Shown: positions 11,625 to 20,137 of the stretch, one piece after another
How positions within the stretch are numbered: the first letter of the stretch is position 1
Layout: every line of letters begins with the position of its first letter
Origin: a virus
Direction: 5' to 3' (one strand)
Virus record (IMG/VR): IMGVR_UViG_3300025137_000247
Coordinates: 1-26,156 of that record
DNA: 26,156 bases
The notes under the pieces: model-generated
The model's database searches: none
Told to the model about the DNA's origin: nothing
The model's input: the letters and a program-made list of their open reading frames with translations, nothing else
Made by a program: the position numbers and the translations under genes

Positions 11625-13864
11625 TATTCATCCTCCAGATTTTCCAGCGCCTTCACAATAATTGGAGCATTGGTAACCTTTACCCCTGTATCCTGTTCGA
11701 TCTGCGAAGGTGTGCCAAAAAGCCTATCGTAGTATCTGTCGAAACTTGCGCGTTCTTCCGGCGGTACAGCCTCAGACAAATAAGCGTTTAGTCTGCCACG
11801 CGCTTTACCGGCCAAATCTTTATACAGGGCATCACCCAATCGTTTCATTCTTCTCAATTGAGTATTTGAAAGAACGTGTCCTACGCCTCTGGCACGTTCA
11901 AAAAACGCTGCAATTTCTTGCTGAATACCTTGCGCTCGTTCCTGTAAGTTGAGGTCACCTTCTCGTACGGTTGCAGCATCAATCATCTGTTGATAAAAGT
12001 TAAAGATGGCAGTACTGTTTGCTGCATTTGGATTATCATCAAAATCTTCAAAAGCGGCAGTGAGTCCTGTATATATCTTTAAAGTTCCTCGTTCATCGGC
12101 CAGGAATCCGCTTATCTCCTTATTGGCTTCTGTCACTACATCTCTAAAGTTTTCATACCGATCACCATACACTGCCTTTAACGCTTCATCGGCTTCGTTT
12201 TGCAATTTTTGCACATACGCATCGGCTTTTTTGACATAGGCATCAGTTTTGGTCTTATCCAGATTTAATCTCTCTTTTGACAACTCGTATGCTCTGTTTT
12301 TATCCTCAACACTTAGCTTAAAGAATTCGTCCTTACGTCTTTGGCCCCACTGTTCTGCTTGTAAATCAGCGTTTTCCCAGATGTTTTTCCAATCCAACGC
12401 TTTTTGTGACAACTCAAATTTTGCAAGGTCTAAATCAAAACCTTGTTGATCTAAACCTCTGCGAAAATATCTTTCATACTCTCTTTTTTCCGCTTCACTC
12501 ATATCCATTGTGGCATCAAATATTGACTTATTTATTTGTTCAGCAGTTAAATTGTTTAAAGCAGCAGTACGGGCAGACATCACCGCATCTCTACGTACCT
12601 TCCTTGTCAACTCGTCTTGTTTTAACTGTTGTACATCTCTCTGTTTAAGCGCTTCCATGCCAGTTTCACCAGCTACGGCAAGTCCTTGACCAATACGACC
12701 TAACAATCCAATATCAGGCTGTTCTTTACTTACGCCCGGTGTGACTCTTCCACTTGTTAAAGCGTTTATAAAATTCGATTTGCCAGTGGCTTGCCTTACG
12801 CGCTCATCTTCTTTACGCTGACCGCGACCCTGACCAATGGCGGCTAATAAACTGCCAATAGAACGTGTTCCGGCCAGTGCCATTTCGGGGTTGTCTCTAA
12901 CTGCTTTGCCAAGACGAGCCAGCATAGACTGTTGAGGTTGTTCTACCTCTTCTTCATCTGTAAAAGTTGGAACCGCAACTGCTTCTTCATCTCCACGTTT
13001 CGCATCAGTTTTAATTAATTTGTTCTCTATAGTGTTTTCCGGAATTTCTATATCTACCGGTTTAACTTCCACCTTGTCGATAGATCCTAAAGGCAATTCT
13101 GGAACCTCAGAACGTGGTGGCAATTCATCCGTAACAGGTGACGTAGGCTGACCAGCCGTAGGCGTAACTTGTTTATCCTGTTCCAAGATACGCGCCGTTA
13201 ATTTGTCGTCAGTTTGGCCCGTAATCGTGTCTTGCAAATCTGCTCCGGCTCCAGCAGCGCGTAATCTGTCTTTGCGGTATTGTATGCGTTCTGCCGGAGT
13301 CATCTTAGCCAACTCTTCAGCAGGTATAAATTTAGGCATTTGCATAGTTTGCTCATTTGTCGCAGGTGGCGTAGGTCGCGTAGTTAAATTTTTCACTAAA
13401 GGATCATTGACGCTTGCAGTGTCAGCTAAAACGTCAGCAAAAACAGGCTTAAATTGTTCTTGATTTTGAAGGCCACCTTCACTAAGCGTAAGTGCATCCA
13501 TAAAAGCATCAGTAGGTATATCAGCCACAAGAGTAGTTAAATCTGCTTCTATACCATCTCTTTTAAGTATTGCCGGTATGTTAATTTTGTGGTTAGCAAT
13601 ACCTGTAGAATCACCACTTGTATGCGCTTCTATAAATTGACCAAGCGTAAACCCTTTATCTTTTTTTACGCCATAGTCGTGAAGTGCCGCTTTAACGCCC
13701 GACCTGTCATCTCCAAACTCAACAAAACCGCTTGGAGTAGTGCCGGTAACCGTAGATTCGCCAAATGCAAATGCCGGGTTATCAGGCGAATAATATTGTT
13801 TAGCCTTACTTTTTGAAAGGCGTATGCCTGTGGGGTTACGTGACCTACTTAAAACATTGCTCAT
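11624..13864 (-). CDS. Large virion protein with possible cell-wall-acting N-terminal domain (746 aa)
   Basis: A 746-residue protein in three zones. About 45-131 (GFVEFGDDRSGVKAALHDYG, then FTLGQFIEAHTSGD and ALTLSEGG) recalls the 'F-x-F...GxxAxxxxLxxY...TxxxxI...EGG' layout of phage structural proteins linked to peptidoglycan degradation. I see no clear catalytic pair, so that is tentative. About 150-300 are Pro/Glu-rich and probably flexible (TPPATNEQTMQMP, PEVEVKP-like segments). About 380-700 are charged helices with coiled-coil tendency. It overlaps both neighbours (ATGA at its start, TAATG at its end). It is probably an internal virion protein ejected with the DNA. Confidence 0.62.
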   Translation of the reverse strand: MSNVLSRSRNPTGIRLSKSKAKQYYSPDNPAFAFGESTVTGTTPSGFVEFGDDRSGVKAALHDYGVKKDKGFTLGQFIEAHTSGDSTGIANHKINIPAILKRDGIEADLTTLVADIPTDAFMDALTLSEGGLQNQEQFKPVFADVLADTASVNDPLVKNLTTRPTPPATNEQTMQMPKFIPAEELAKMTPAERIQYRKDRLRAAGAGADLQDTITGQTDDKLTARILEQDKQVTPTAGQPTSPVTDELPPRSEVPELPLGSIDKVEVKPVDIEIPENTIENKLIKTDAKRGDEEAVAVPTFTDEEEVEQPQQSMLARLGKAVRDNPEMALAGTRSIGSLLAAIGQGRGQRKEDERVRQATGKSNFINALTSGRVTPGVSKEQPDIGLLGRIGQGLAVAGETGMEALKQRDVQQLKQDELTRKVRRDAVMSARTAALNNLTAEQINKSIFDATMDMSEAEKREYERYFRRGLDQQGFDLDLAKFELSQKALDWKNIWENADLQAEQWGQRRKDEFFKLSVEDKNRAYELSKERLNLDKTKTDAYVKKADAYVQKLQNEADEALKAVYGDRYENFRDVVTEANKEISGFLADERGTLKIYTGLTAAFEDFDDNPNAANSTAIFNFYQQMIDAATVREGDLNLQERAQGIQQEIAAFFERARGVGHVLSNTQLRRMKRLGDALYKDLAGKARGRLNAYLSEAVPPEERASFDRYYDRLFGTPSQIEQDTGVKVTNAPIIVKALENLEDE

Positions 13865-14139
13865 ACTGCACCTAACGGTTTTATGCCGAATTTGTCTTGG
13901 GCTATTTGTTCAAGCAGTTTGCGCGTCATTGGATCGCTTACTAATGTTTGGCCAATGCCCGGTTGCGATGCCTGTTGTGTTGTTGTAGGCTGGGCTTGCG
14001 GATTGAACGCCTGTATCAGCTTGTCTTGTTTGGCCTGTTCTTCTGCTCTTTTACGATCACGTTCAGCCTGTTGATTTGCGTACATACCTTGAGCAAGACT
14101 TAACCCTGCCGGTATTGCAAATGGTAAAAACCCTGCCAT
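13861..14139 (-). CDS. Small virion-associated protein candidate (92 aa)
   Basis: A 92-residue protein with a hydrophobic N-terminus (AGFLPFAIPAGLSLAQGMY, about 2-20), a strongly charged helix (QQAERDRKRAEEQAKQDKL, about 23-42), a Gln/Thr/Pro-rich linker and a final helix (TRKLLEQIAQDKFGI). Its stop overlaps the next start as ATGA. It sits between two large putative ejection proteins and could be a small ejection protein, a membrane-inserting peptide or an assembly partner. No family is recognised. Confidence 0.62.
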   Translation of the reverse strand: MAGFLPFAIPAGLSLAQGMYANQQAERDRKRAEEQAKQDKLIQAFNPQAQPTTTQQASQPGIGQTLVSDPMTRKLLEQIAQDKFGIKPLGAV

Positions 14140-14157
14140 TTTATTCTCCTTTAACCC

Positions 14158-16341
14158 TTACGGACTGTATCTTTGTGTAGGTATAATTCTTATATCTTCA
14201 CCTACGTCAAAATATTCACCAGCAGCAGTATCCACTGGCTGGTTTCCGTCTTTATATTTATCAGCTATCGCCCTGGCATCGGCTATCAAATTAGCTCTTT
14301 CCGTAGGACTTATATCACTTCCACGCTCTTTTACTATTCTCATTATTTTGTCGTGAGCTGCTTGGTCATCTATGTTCATATTTGGAGGCATCACTGGAAA
14401 TTCTGCCCCACTTTGTTCATCTAAAAATCTTGTAAGTTGATCTTGTGATAATGTTTCATCTGCTATGTTACCGGCTAAACCGCGCATTAACGGATCAAGT
14501 CCTTCTAATTCTGCATCAGCACCAGCCAATATTGCACCTATGGTATCCATATCAGCTCCTCTTCCAGCCAATGTTAGGCGCTCGTCTTCGCCTTCTCCTA
14601 TTCTTCCGGTCATTGCGGCTGTACGTAGCCTATTTTCAAGAGTATCAACTGGCAACACATCATCAGCTGCATCTTCTTCTATGAATTGTCCAGTAGCCCC
14701 TGCGCGTGTGGCAGCGCGTCCTAATGCAGCCGTATCCAATTCACTACCTAATGCTCTTGCTTGCTGAGTCTGTACTGGAGCCATGTTCGCTGCGCCTGTA
14801 TCAAACAGTCCGGTCTGACCAGCTTCAGCTATTCTGCGTTGTAGGTTTTCCGTGTCTAATCCGCTTTGTGTGGTTTCACCCGTTAGCGTCTTTGTACCAT
14901 CAATCTCACCATATAACTGCGACTCTAACTGCTGCCCAGCCAATGTTTTCTGATTGTCTAACTCTCCAAACAATTCTGCTTGTTGGCGTTGTGCCTGTAA
15001 GGTCTGCTGACCATCTTCGCCAAACTTTCCAGTTAATTCAGCGTCTGCACGTTCCTGACCCCTACTTAACGCATCGAGCTCTGCGCTCTGTCTTTTTGCA
15101 GCCATTGTTTTATCGCGTTCAAATATTCCAGTTTGACCGGCTCTGGCAATGTCACGATTTAACGCTTGCGTTAAGGTGTCCTGTTGAGATTGAGTTTCCT
15201 GTAGACCCATACCGCGCTGACCTAAATCAAAGCCTTGAGCATCACGTAAATCCTGTTGTCTGCGTTGTGCAGCTTGAGCTTTGAGTGCTAATCGGTTACG
15301 CTCATCGCCTTCACCCATTCTCGCTAAAGCGGCTGCGGTATCGCCACCGCCTCGCAACACGCCATACCGACCTAACTGCTCGACGAGTGCCTTACGCGCT
15401 TCGTTCTGGCGCATCTGCTGATCGGCTAACTGTGAGTCCATAATAGGATCATCTGCTCCACCCACTCTATTCATGTATTGCTGACGTAGTGCCTCTTCTA
15501 ACGTATCAGCCATTGGTGCAGCTTCTGATTCAACCACATTCTGAGCGTCTGCCATATCCGCACCAGCATCTGGATCGTAAGGCGGCGTTACCGGTGCGCC
15601 CGGCGTACTTGTACCGCTTGCATACGGATTTTCTACTTCTGGTATCACTGGTGCGCCCGGCGTACTTGTGCCGCTGGCATAAGGATTTTCTACTTCTGGT
15701 ATCACTGGCGCACCCGGAGTGCTTGTACCACTTGCGTAAGGGTTTTCAACTTCTGGTGTTACCGATGCACCTGGTGTACTCGTACCGCTTGCATATGGGT
15801 TTACAACTTCTGGTGGATCTGGTGTTACCGGTGCACCCGGTGTGCTTGTACCGCTTGCGTAAGGATCTACAACCTCTGGTGTCACCGGTGCGCCCGGTGT
15901 GCTTGTACCGCTTGCGTAAGGATCTACAGGCGGTTTATTATCTGGCGTTACTGGCGCACCTGGAGTACTCGTATTGCTTGCGTAAGGGTTTGCAATTGGT
16001 GGAGGTGGAGGTGGAGGTGGAGGTGGAGGTGCGCCCGGAGTACTTGTGCCACCTGCATATGGATTTTCTACTTCTGGTGTCACCGGTGCGCCCGGCGTAC
16101 TTGTGCCGCTGGCATAAGGGTTGTTTGCACCTAATCCACCGCCAGTAGCACCTTCAGTTATGGCAGCAACTAATGGGTCAGCCGTGTTTCCTCCAACGCC
16201 TGGTGCTTGATTTACGGCTTTATTACCGCCATATGTTTGTGGTGGTTTTGCCGGAGTGCTACCTCCACCAGCATACGGATCAAACGGCTGTTGCTTGTTC
16301 TTTTTTTTGCCTAACATCATCTCGTTATAGCTTACCGCCAT
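14158..16341 (-). CDS. Repeat-rich virion protein with NPYASGTSTPGAP repeats (727 aa)
   Basis: A 727-residue protein with two different repeat regions. Residues 74-256 hold nine copies of [N/D]PYASGTSTPGAP separated by short acidic or proline linkers; one linker gives a run of 11 prolines (105-115). A degenerate copy, DPYAGGGSTP, lies at 21-30. Residues about 404-598 hold seven degenerate units of 19-24 residues with consensus TGxF......TLAxQ....AEL. Between and after them are Gln/Arg-rich helices. The first part is probably an extended disordered stalk and the second a solenoid or coiled rod. Position after the tail nozzle gene suggests an ejection protein. Both ends overlap or abut neighbours (TAATG at the start). 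Confidence 0.72.
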   Translation of the reverse strand: MAVSYNEMMLGKKKNKQQPFDPYAGGGSTPAKPPQTYGGNKAVNQAPGVGGNTADPLVAAITEGATGGGLGANNPYASGTSTPGAPVTPEVENPYAGGTSTPGAPPPPPPPPPPPIANPYASNTSTPGAPVTPDNKPPVDPYASGTSTPGAPVTPEVVDPYASGTSTPGAPVTPDPPEVVNPYASGTSTPGASVTPEVENPYASGTSTPGAPVIPEVENPYASGTSTPGAPVIPEVENPYASGTSTPGAPVTPPYDPDAGADMADAQNVVESEAAPMADTLEEALRQQYMNRVGGADDPIMDSQLADQQMRQNEARKALVEQLGRYGVLRGGGDTAAALARMGEGDERNRLALKAQAAQRRQQDLRDAQGFDLGQRGMGLQETQSQQDTLTQALNRDIARAGQTGIFERDKTMAAKRQSAELDALSRGQERADAELTGKFGEDGQQTLQAQRQQAELFGELDNQKTLAGQQLESQLYGEIDGTKTLTGETTQSGLDTENLQRRIAEAGQTGLFDTGAANMAPVQTQQARALGSELDTAALGRAATRAGATGQFIEEDAADDVLPVDTLENRLRTAAMTGRIGEGEDERLTLAGRGADMDTIGAILAGADAELEGLDPLMRGLAGNIADETLSQDQLTRFLDEQSGAEFPVMPPNMNIDDQAAHDKIMRIVKERGSDISPTERANLIADARAIADKYKDGNQPVDTAAGEYFDVGEDIRIIPTQRYSP
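15574..16122 (-). repeat. Coding tandem repeats ([N/D]PYASGTSTPGAP, nine units) with a (GGAGGT)n tract
   Basis: Units of 57-66 bases are repeated nine times within the 727-residue virion gene. The plus strand shows a pure GGAGGT-type hexamer run near 15998-16031 that encodes the polyproline linker. Protein copies are nearly identical, but the DNA copies differ at many third codon positions; for example, copies 7 and 8 spell GAP as GGTGCGCCC or GGCGCACCC on the complementary reading. This indicates selection on the amino-acid repeat rather than very recent slippage. Confidence 0.9.
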
Positions 16342-17840
16342 TATTCTATACCCGTGTTGCGTTCGCGTGTATTTCCAATAGGCTTGTATTGAAGGTTTGC
16401 ACGTCGAACAGTAAATGGTTCATCTAAGTTAAAGTTGGAAAAGCGCAGCATAGTTCGTGGATCGTAACCAAACAAATCTGAATCCTGAGTTAGTGCAGAT
16501 ACGTCTGACTCTAACAATGACGAGTCCAAAACAAACGAACTGTCCAGCCGACTACCTACGTTACCCATTGTGATGGTTTCTGTGTTAGAAACAATACCGG
16601 CAGCTATCTGCGATATACTAAGATCAAACGCTCCAGTATTATCAAACAGCGTCCGGTTATACAGCCAGCGACATGATACTGCATCACCGCGTGGAGCTAT
16701 TGAGGCCGTTTCAAAATACGCCTTAATAGCACTTCCATCGTCGTTCGTTCCGCTATCGTGCTTGTTGATGCGCCCGGCAAAGTCACCGGCATGTGGTAGA
16801 TCGTCAATCAACGCTGCACTGTCACGGGTAAAATTATTATACGGGCCAAACCACGCATTGAGTCGTGCAGAGTAAATCACCACACTGTTCATCGTTGTTT
16901 GCGATGCACCATACGGTAAGAAAAACCATACTTGTTCCTGTGCAGGGTAATACATAGCAAATGAATACGGCAGACGAGCTACATTTAGTTCGCTCCAATA
17001 TCTGTCATCCAGCGCCAAAGAAATCTTCTCAACACTTGCACCGCCTGACCATTGGTAGATGCCATCATTACGAACAAATAACTGACGCTCACCAGGAACC
17101 GTAACAATACTTTTGCCGGCTACAGTTCCGCGTTGTGTGCGTTGCTGTTGCTGAAACGGTATGGTCGCGTTACCCGTTGGCGTTAATGTATGAATGCCCT
17201 GCTCTGTGTGGATAGATAAATAGTTTTGGAATGGGCGTAACCCGGTAATGTCAAAACCTACGCTGTTAAAACTGAGTGAACCCCACGTTTCAATGTCACC
17301 GGCATCGCTTCGCCATATACGATCTGCGGCTCCGTTTATGTTGCCAACCCATGCACGATTTTCCCAAAAGGTTACCCATTTAGGTTTGGTGAATCGAGAG
17401 CTATCATCAAGTGTTGCTGCGTTTGACGTTCCACCTGCCCACTTGATGCCGTCTGTGTCCTGACCGTTTACTGCGATCAATGTGCTACCGGCCAATACCC
17501 AATCCCACGTATAGTCATTTCCAGCGGTTATGGTTACGCTTCCTGTTCGGTCTGTTGCCGTTCCACCTGTAACATCAAAAAACTTATCACCGCAAAAAGC
17601 GAAAACCTTTTCTGTTCCAGCCAATACAACCTGACCACATGCAGTTACCGTAGCACCGCTGTTCATTGCAGAACTGTTAAACTTTGCAAACCCGTTACGT
17701 TTGGCTACCTCACCGGCTAATCCAACGGTGCAGTTTTCCATTTCAAACAGACCGTCCGGTGGCATGTCTTCAGCCGGTAAGCTGTAGTTTACCCCACTTC
17801 TCCAAGGGCCAAGACGTAACGATTCAGCAGCAATCGGCAT
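16341..17840 (-). CDS. Tail nozzle / stabilization protein (P22 gp10-like)
   Basis: A 499-residue, strand-rich protein with regularly spaced aromatic residues (WDWVLAGSTLIAVNG, FWENRAWVGNI, QVWFFLPYGA, NAWFGPYNNF), consistent with a beta-propeller-like tail nozzle. The start GPWRSGVNYSLPAEDMPPDGLFEMENC followed by AKRNGFAKFN is typical of podoviral tail proteins with the P22 gp10 or T7 gp12 role. It follows the adaptor gene, with a TAATG overlap, as gp10 follows gp4 in function. The product would sit at the end of the short tail tube and close it after packaging. The assignment comes from position and overall pattern. Confidence 0.72.
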   Translation of the reverse strand: MPIAAESLRLGPWRSGVNYSLPAEDMPPDGLFEMENCTVGLAGEVAKRNGFAKFNSSAMNSGATVTACGQVVLAGTEKVFAFCGDKFFDVTGGTATDRTGSVTITAGNDYTWDWVLAGSTLIAVNGQDTDGIKWAGGTSNAATLDDSSRFTKPKWVTFWENRAWVGNINGAADRIWRSDAGDIETWGSLSFNSVGFDITGLRPFQNYLSIHTEQGIHTLTPTGNATIPFQQQQRTQRGTVAGKSIVTVPGERQLFVRNDGIYQWSGGASVEKISLALDDRYWSELNVARLPYSFAMYYPAQEQVWFFLPYGASQTTMNSVVIYSARLNAWFGPYNNFTRDSAALIDDLPHAGDFAGRINKHDSGTNDDGSAIKAYFETASIAPRGDAVSCRWLYNRTLFDNTGAFDLSISQIAAGIVSNTETITMGNVGSRLDSSFVLDSSLLESDVSALTQDSDLFGYDPRTMLRFSNFNLDEPFTVRRANLQYKPIGNTRERNTGIE

Positions 17841-18538
17841 TAGCTTAACGACCCTTCAGTGGGCGTAAAAGAAAACTTGTTGCTGTAGCTGTCATCCGAC
17901 CTACGCATACGATATGAACGGTTACCCTGCACATTCATGTTTTGGCGACCTGCAATAGCAATTACGCGCTCCATCTCTTGCTTGTCTGATATTGCGCCCT
18001 GATCGTCACCCTTCTCTTGTTTATACAATGCAGAGATGCCGTGTATAAGTGCCGGCTGACATACAGGTGCTACATACGGATTTATGGAGTCGCTATCTTC
18101 AGATTCTGTAAACGTGGGTATAGACGAGTAGTAGCGATATGCAATCGTGTCTACGCCGTCCGGTTCCGGATACAGCGTAACTTCTATGTTACCACTGGAG
18201 TCTACGCCATCAATAGCAACCCATCGCGGATCGCCGTTTATACTGGCATCCGGATCAGCCGCATCAATATCCTGAGTAGACATGATGAGAATAACGTGAT
18301 CTTCGGTAGTGTTGCGAAACGACAACGGAGCCACTACGTCACTGGCCAGCGAATACGTACGAGTGCCGTTTACCGTATTAAAAGTTGAACCTTTAAACAG
18401 CCAGTTCCATTTTTCACGCGAGGCTATATCCTGAGTGACTAAGTTTAGATAGTCACGCGCTCCGTCTTTAAATGTCGAACTACCTGTATTCAGACCTACA
18501 CGCCGTAGCGCAATCTGAATGATCTGCAAATTTGTCAT
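17840..18538 (-). CDS. Head-tail adaptor protein (gp4/Gp11-like)
   Basis: A 232-residue protein. The N-terminal helices (LQIIQIALRRVGLNTGSSTFKDGARDYLNLVTQDI, split here by function into a leading helix and a second one at about 23-40) are followed by KWNWLFKGSTFNTVNGTRTYSLASDV, a signature layout of podoviral adaptor proteins. A strand-rich middle (about 80-145) and C-terminal helices (ALIHGISALYKQEKGDDQG) complete the pattern. Such proteins form a ring under the portal and carry the tail nozzle. It lies directly before the gp10-like gene and overlaps it by one base. Confidence 0.78.
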   Translation of the reverse strand: MTNLQIIQIALRRVGLNTGSSTFKDGARDYLNLVTQDIASREKWNWLFKGSTFNTVNGTRTYSLASDVVAPLSFRNTTEDHVILIMSTQDIDAADPDASINGDPRWVAIDGVDSSGNIEVTLYPEPDGVDTIAYRYYSSIPTFTESEDSDSINPYVAPVCQPALIHGISALYKQEKGDDQGAISDKQEMERVIAIAGRQNMNVQGNRSYRMRRSDDSYSNKFSFTPTEGSLS

Positions 18539-18545
18539 GCTAACC

Positions 18546-18773
18546 CTATATCAAGTTAGCCCATGCTCCATTTTCATACCCTTGAAACTTGTTGTCCGTA
18601 GAGTTGTAAATAAGCATTCCGTTTGCTGCGGTCAGTGCGTTGCGTTCGGTTGTCGTTAAACTTGCAACCGTTAACGTATCTGACAATTTTACGGTGTCTG
18701 CCTCTACCGCTCCGATCAACGCAGAGTCGCCAAAGAAACTGGCCGCGTTGACTTGTCCAAAAGTTTCTGACAT
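18546..18773 (-). CDS. Short fibre-like virion protein (75 aa)
   Basis: A 75-residue protein that ends NGMLIYNSTDNKFQGYENGAWANLI, a motif repeatedly found at the ends of trimeric fibre or spike modules. The N-terminal half (VNAASFFGDSALIGAVEADTVKLSDTLTV) reads as short beta repeats. On its own it is too short to be a full tail fibre. Its place between a linker gene and the head-tail adaptor suggests a head fibre, capsid spike or tail needle tip. It starts directly after the preceding stop and ends seven bases before the adaptor gene. Confidence 0.68.
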   Translation of the reverse strand: MSETFGQVNAASFFGDSALIGAVEADTVKLSDTLTVASLTTTERNALTAANGMLIYNSTDNKFQGYENGAWANLI

Positions 18774-19196
18774 CTACTGATGCGCCGTAGCTGCAATCTG
18801 ATCTAAATCGTATTCAGACAAGTTGTCGCCGTTGTTGTCCAACCAGCGGTCTTGCCAAATGCGTACGGCTTCCTCGCCACGATCTTTAATACGCGACGGT
18901 GGATCGGGTACGAATCCTGGTGCATGAGTTACTTCGCCAACAGCACGAACATGATTCCGCACTTGGCTGTTGGTTACCGGTGACTTGCGCTGACGAGTGT
19001 GCGTTTTATCCAGGTCGAGCGCCTTGCGAATTGCATTTTTTGTTTCATCAGACCCCTTCAAAATGAGGTCAGCAATCTGATCTGGCGTGACACTGGCTGT
19101 CGGTGCTTCAACAGGTGTAGCATCTTGCACTACTTCGGCCAACTGTTCCGGCAGGGTATGCTCTTGCGTTTTTGCTGTAGGCATACGTTTTGCCAT
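18774..19196 (-). CDS. Hypothetical protein in the head gene cluster (140 aa)
   Basis: A 140-residue protein. The N-terminal ~50 residues are Thr/Pro/Val-rich and probably disordered. The segment PDQIADLILKGSDETKNAIRKAL (about 40-62) is helical, followed by basic residues (THTRQRK). The C-terminus (GEEAVRIWQDRWLDNNGDNLSEYDLDQI) is acidic and helical. No family is recognised. It lies between the probable decoration protein and the fibre-like protein and may be a virion or assembly component. An 86-base gap upstream (19197-19281) contains no gene; I see no clear terminator or promoter there. Confidence 0.58.
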   Translation of the reverse strand: MAKRMPTAKTQEHTLPEQLAEVVQDATPVEAPTASVTPDQIADLILKGSDETKNAIRKALDLDKTHTRQRKSPVTNSQVRNHVRAVGEVTHAPGFVPDPPSRIKDRGEEAVRIWQDRWLDNNGDNLSEYDLDQIAATAHQ

Positions 19197-19281
19197 TTGT
19201 AATCTCTTTCGTTAATACGTGCGACGATGGGCTGGAGGTATCACATTGTGAGAACCCACCGCCACACGAAAAGTGAACTGC

Positions 19282-20070
19282 TTATCTGCTGATACCCTGC
19301 AATACAACACCCACATGTCCAGTGGTGTCGGGTGCAAATGTGGCAAAACCAACCAGCGGTTCTGTCTCTGCATCCTTTGCATGTACCGCACCGGCTACGC
19401 CATCAGACAAGGTTAGGTTTTGTCCAATAGCTATGGTTCCATCCGCTAAGATGGTTGATACACCAGCGGTCTGAATCCAACCGTAATAACCCGACTGCAT
19501 CACTCGAGCTGTAACGCCAGAAATGACGTAATCAGTTCCTGCGGTTGATGCAACAACTTGGTTATACAGGTTACCCGTAATCGCAACATCAGTAGCCGTA
19601 GTTACTGCAACAACCAACCCGTCATACAGGGTGAATGTCACCGCGTTGCTACTGGCTGCCGTGTTAGATTTGATACGGTAGGTGTAACCTTCTGAGGCAT
19701 CGTCTGTAGTATGCAAGTATCCACCGGCATACTGGTTAGCAGTTGCCGACCCTAAAGTTCCGCTATCGGTCAGAATAACTTCTGTTGCACCGATTGCTGC
19801 TGCGGTTGCTTTATTGTCAACTTCTACAACGGCTGTAGCAGATAAATCTTGCGACACCAACACACCGGCTGCTGTAGCACCGGCAAAACTTCCGTAACGA
19901 AATACTCGACCGTCTTCAAACTCACGCTTGTTTCCGATAGGATATTCCTGTGTTGATGACTCTTCGTAAATTCCTTGTGGTGAACCACCGGTTGCACCGG
20001 CAATCGACCCTAACGAATCTGTTGTTGCATTGTTATAACCTGTTCCCAGGTCTTGCGCTCCACTTGGCAT
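19282..20070 (-). CDS. Probable head decoration / minor capsid protein (262 aa)
   Basis: A 262-residue protein rich in Ala, Thr, Gly and Val with a predicted all-beta character. Recognisable segments include YPIGNKREFEDGRVFRYGSF (about 43-62), GYTYRIKSN, YGWIQTAGVSTILADGTIAI and a final GHVGVVLQGI. Genes with this sequence style are found just downstream of the major capsid gene in many environmental podoviruses, and are usually taken as decoration or capsid-associated proteins. AAGGAG upstream is a strong ribosome site, which fits high expression. The 67-base gap before it holds no gene. The role is inferred from position and composition. Confidence 0.68.
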   Translation of the reverse strand: MPSGAQDLGTGYNNATTDSLGSIAGATGGSPQGIYEESSTQEYPIGNKREFEDGRVFRYGSFAGATAAGVLVSQDLSATAVVEVDNKATAAAIGATEVILTDSGTLGSATANQYAGGYLHTTDDASEGYTYRIKSNTAASSNAVTFTLYDGLVVAVTTATDVAITGNLYNQVVASTAGTDYVISGVTARVMQSGYYGWIQTAGVSTILADGTIAIGQNLTLSDGVAGAVHAKDAETEPLVGFATFAPDTTGHVGVVLQGISR

Positions 20071-20137
20071 TTCTATTTCTCCTTTGCCTTTTTGCTCGGC
20101 TCAAAAGACGCATTGGCTTGCGACTTGGAATTGTTTA

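Noticed and set aside
14706-15284. A 192-aa plus-strand ORF
   Set aside because: It lies wholly antisense to the repeat-rich virion gene, has no ribosome site and shows low-complexity composition typical of a shadow frame.
16000-16031. The GGAGGT hexamer run as a strong ribosome site or a regulatory repeat on the plus strand
   Set aside because: It is the complement of a polyproline codon run in a minus-strand gene; no plus-strand gene follows.
15574-16122. A CRISPR array
   Set aside because: The repeats are in frame, unevenly spaced by short coding linkers and vary at wobble positions, so they are coding repeats.
15489-16148. A 219-aa leucine-rich ORF on the plus strand
   Set aside because: It is the antisense reading of the PYASGTSTPGAP repeats; its apparent repeats come from the real gene on the other strand.
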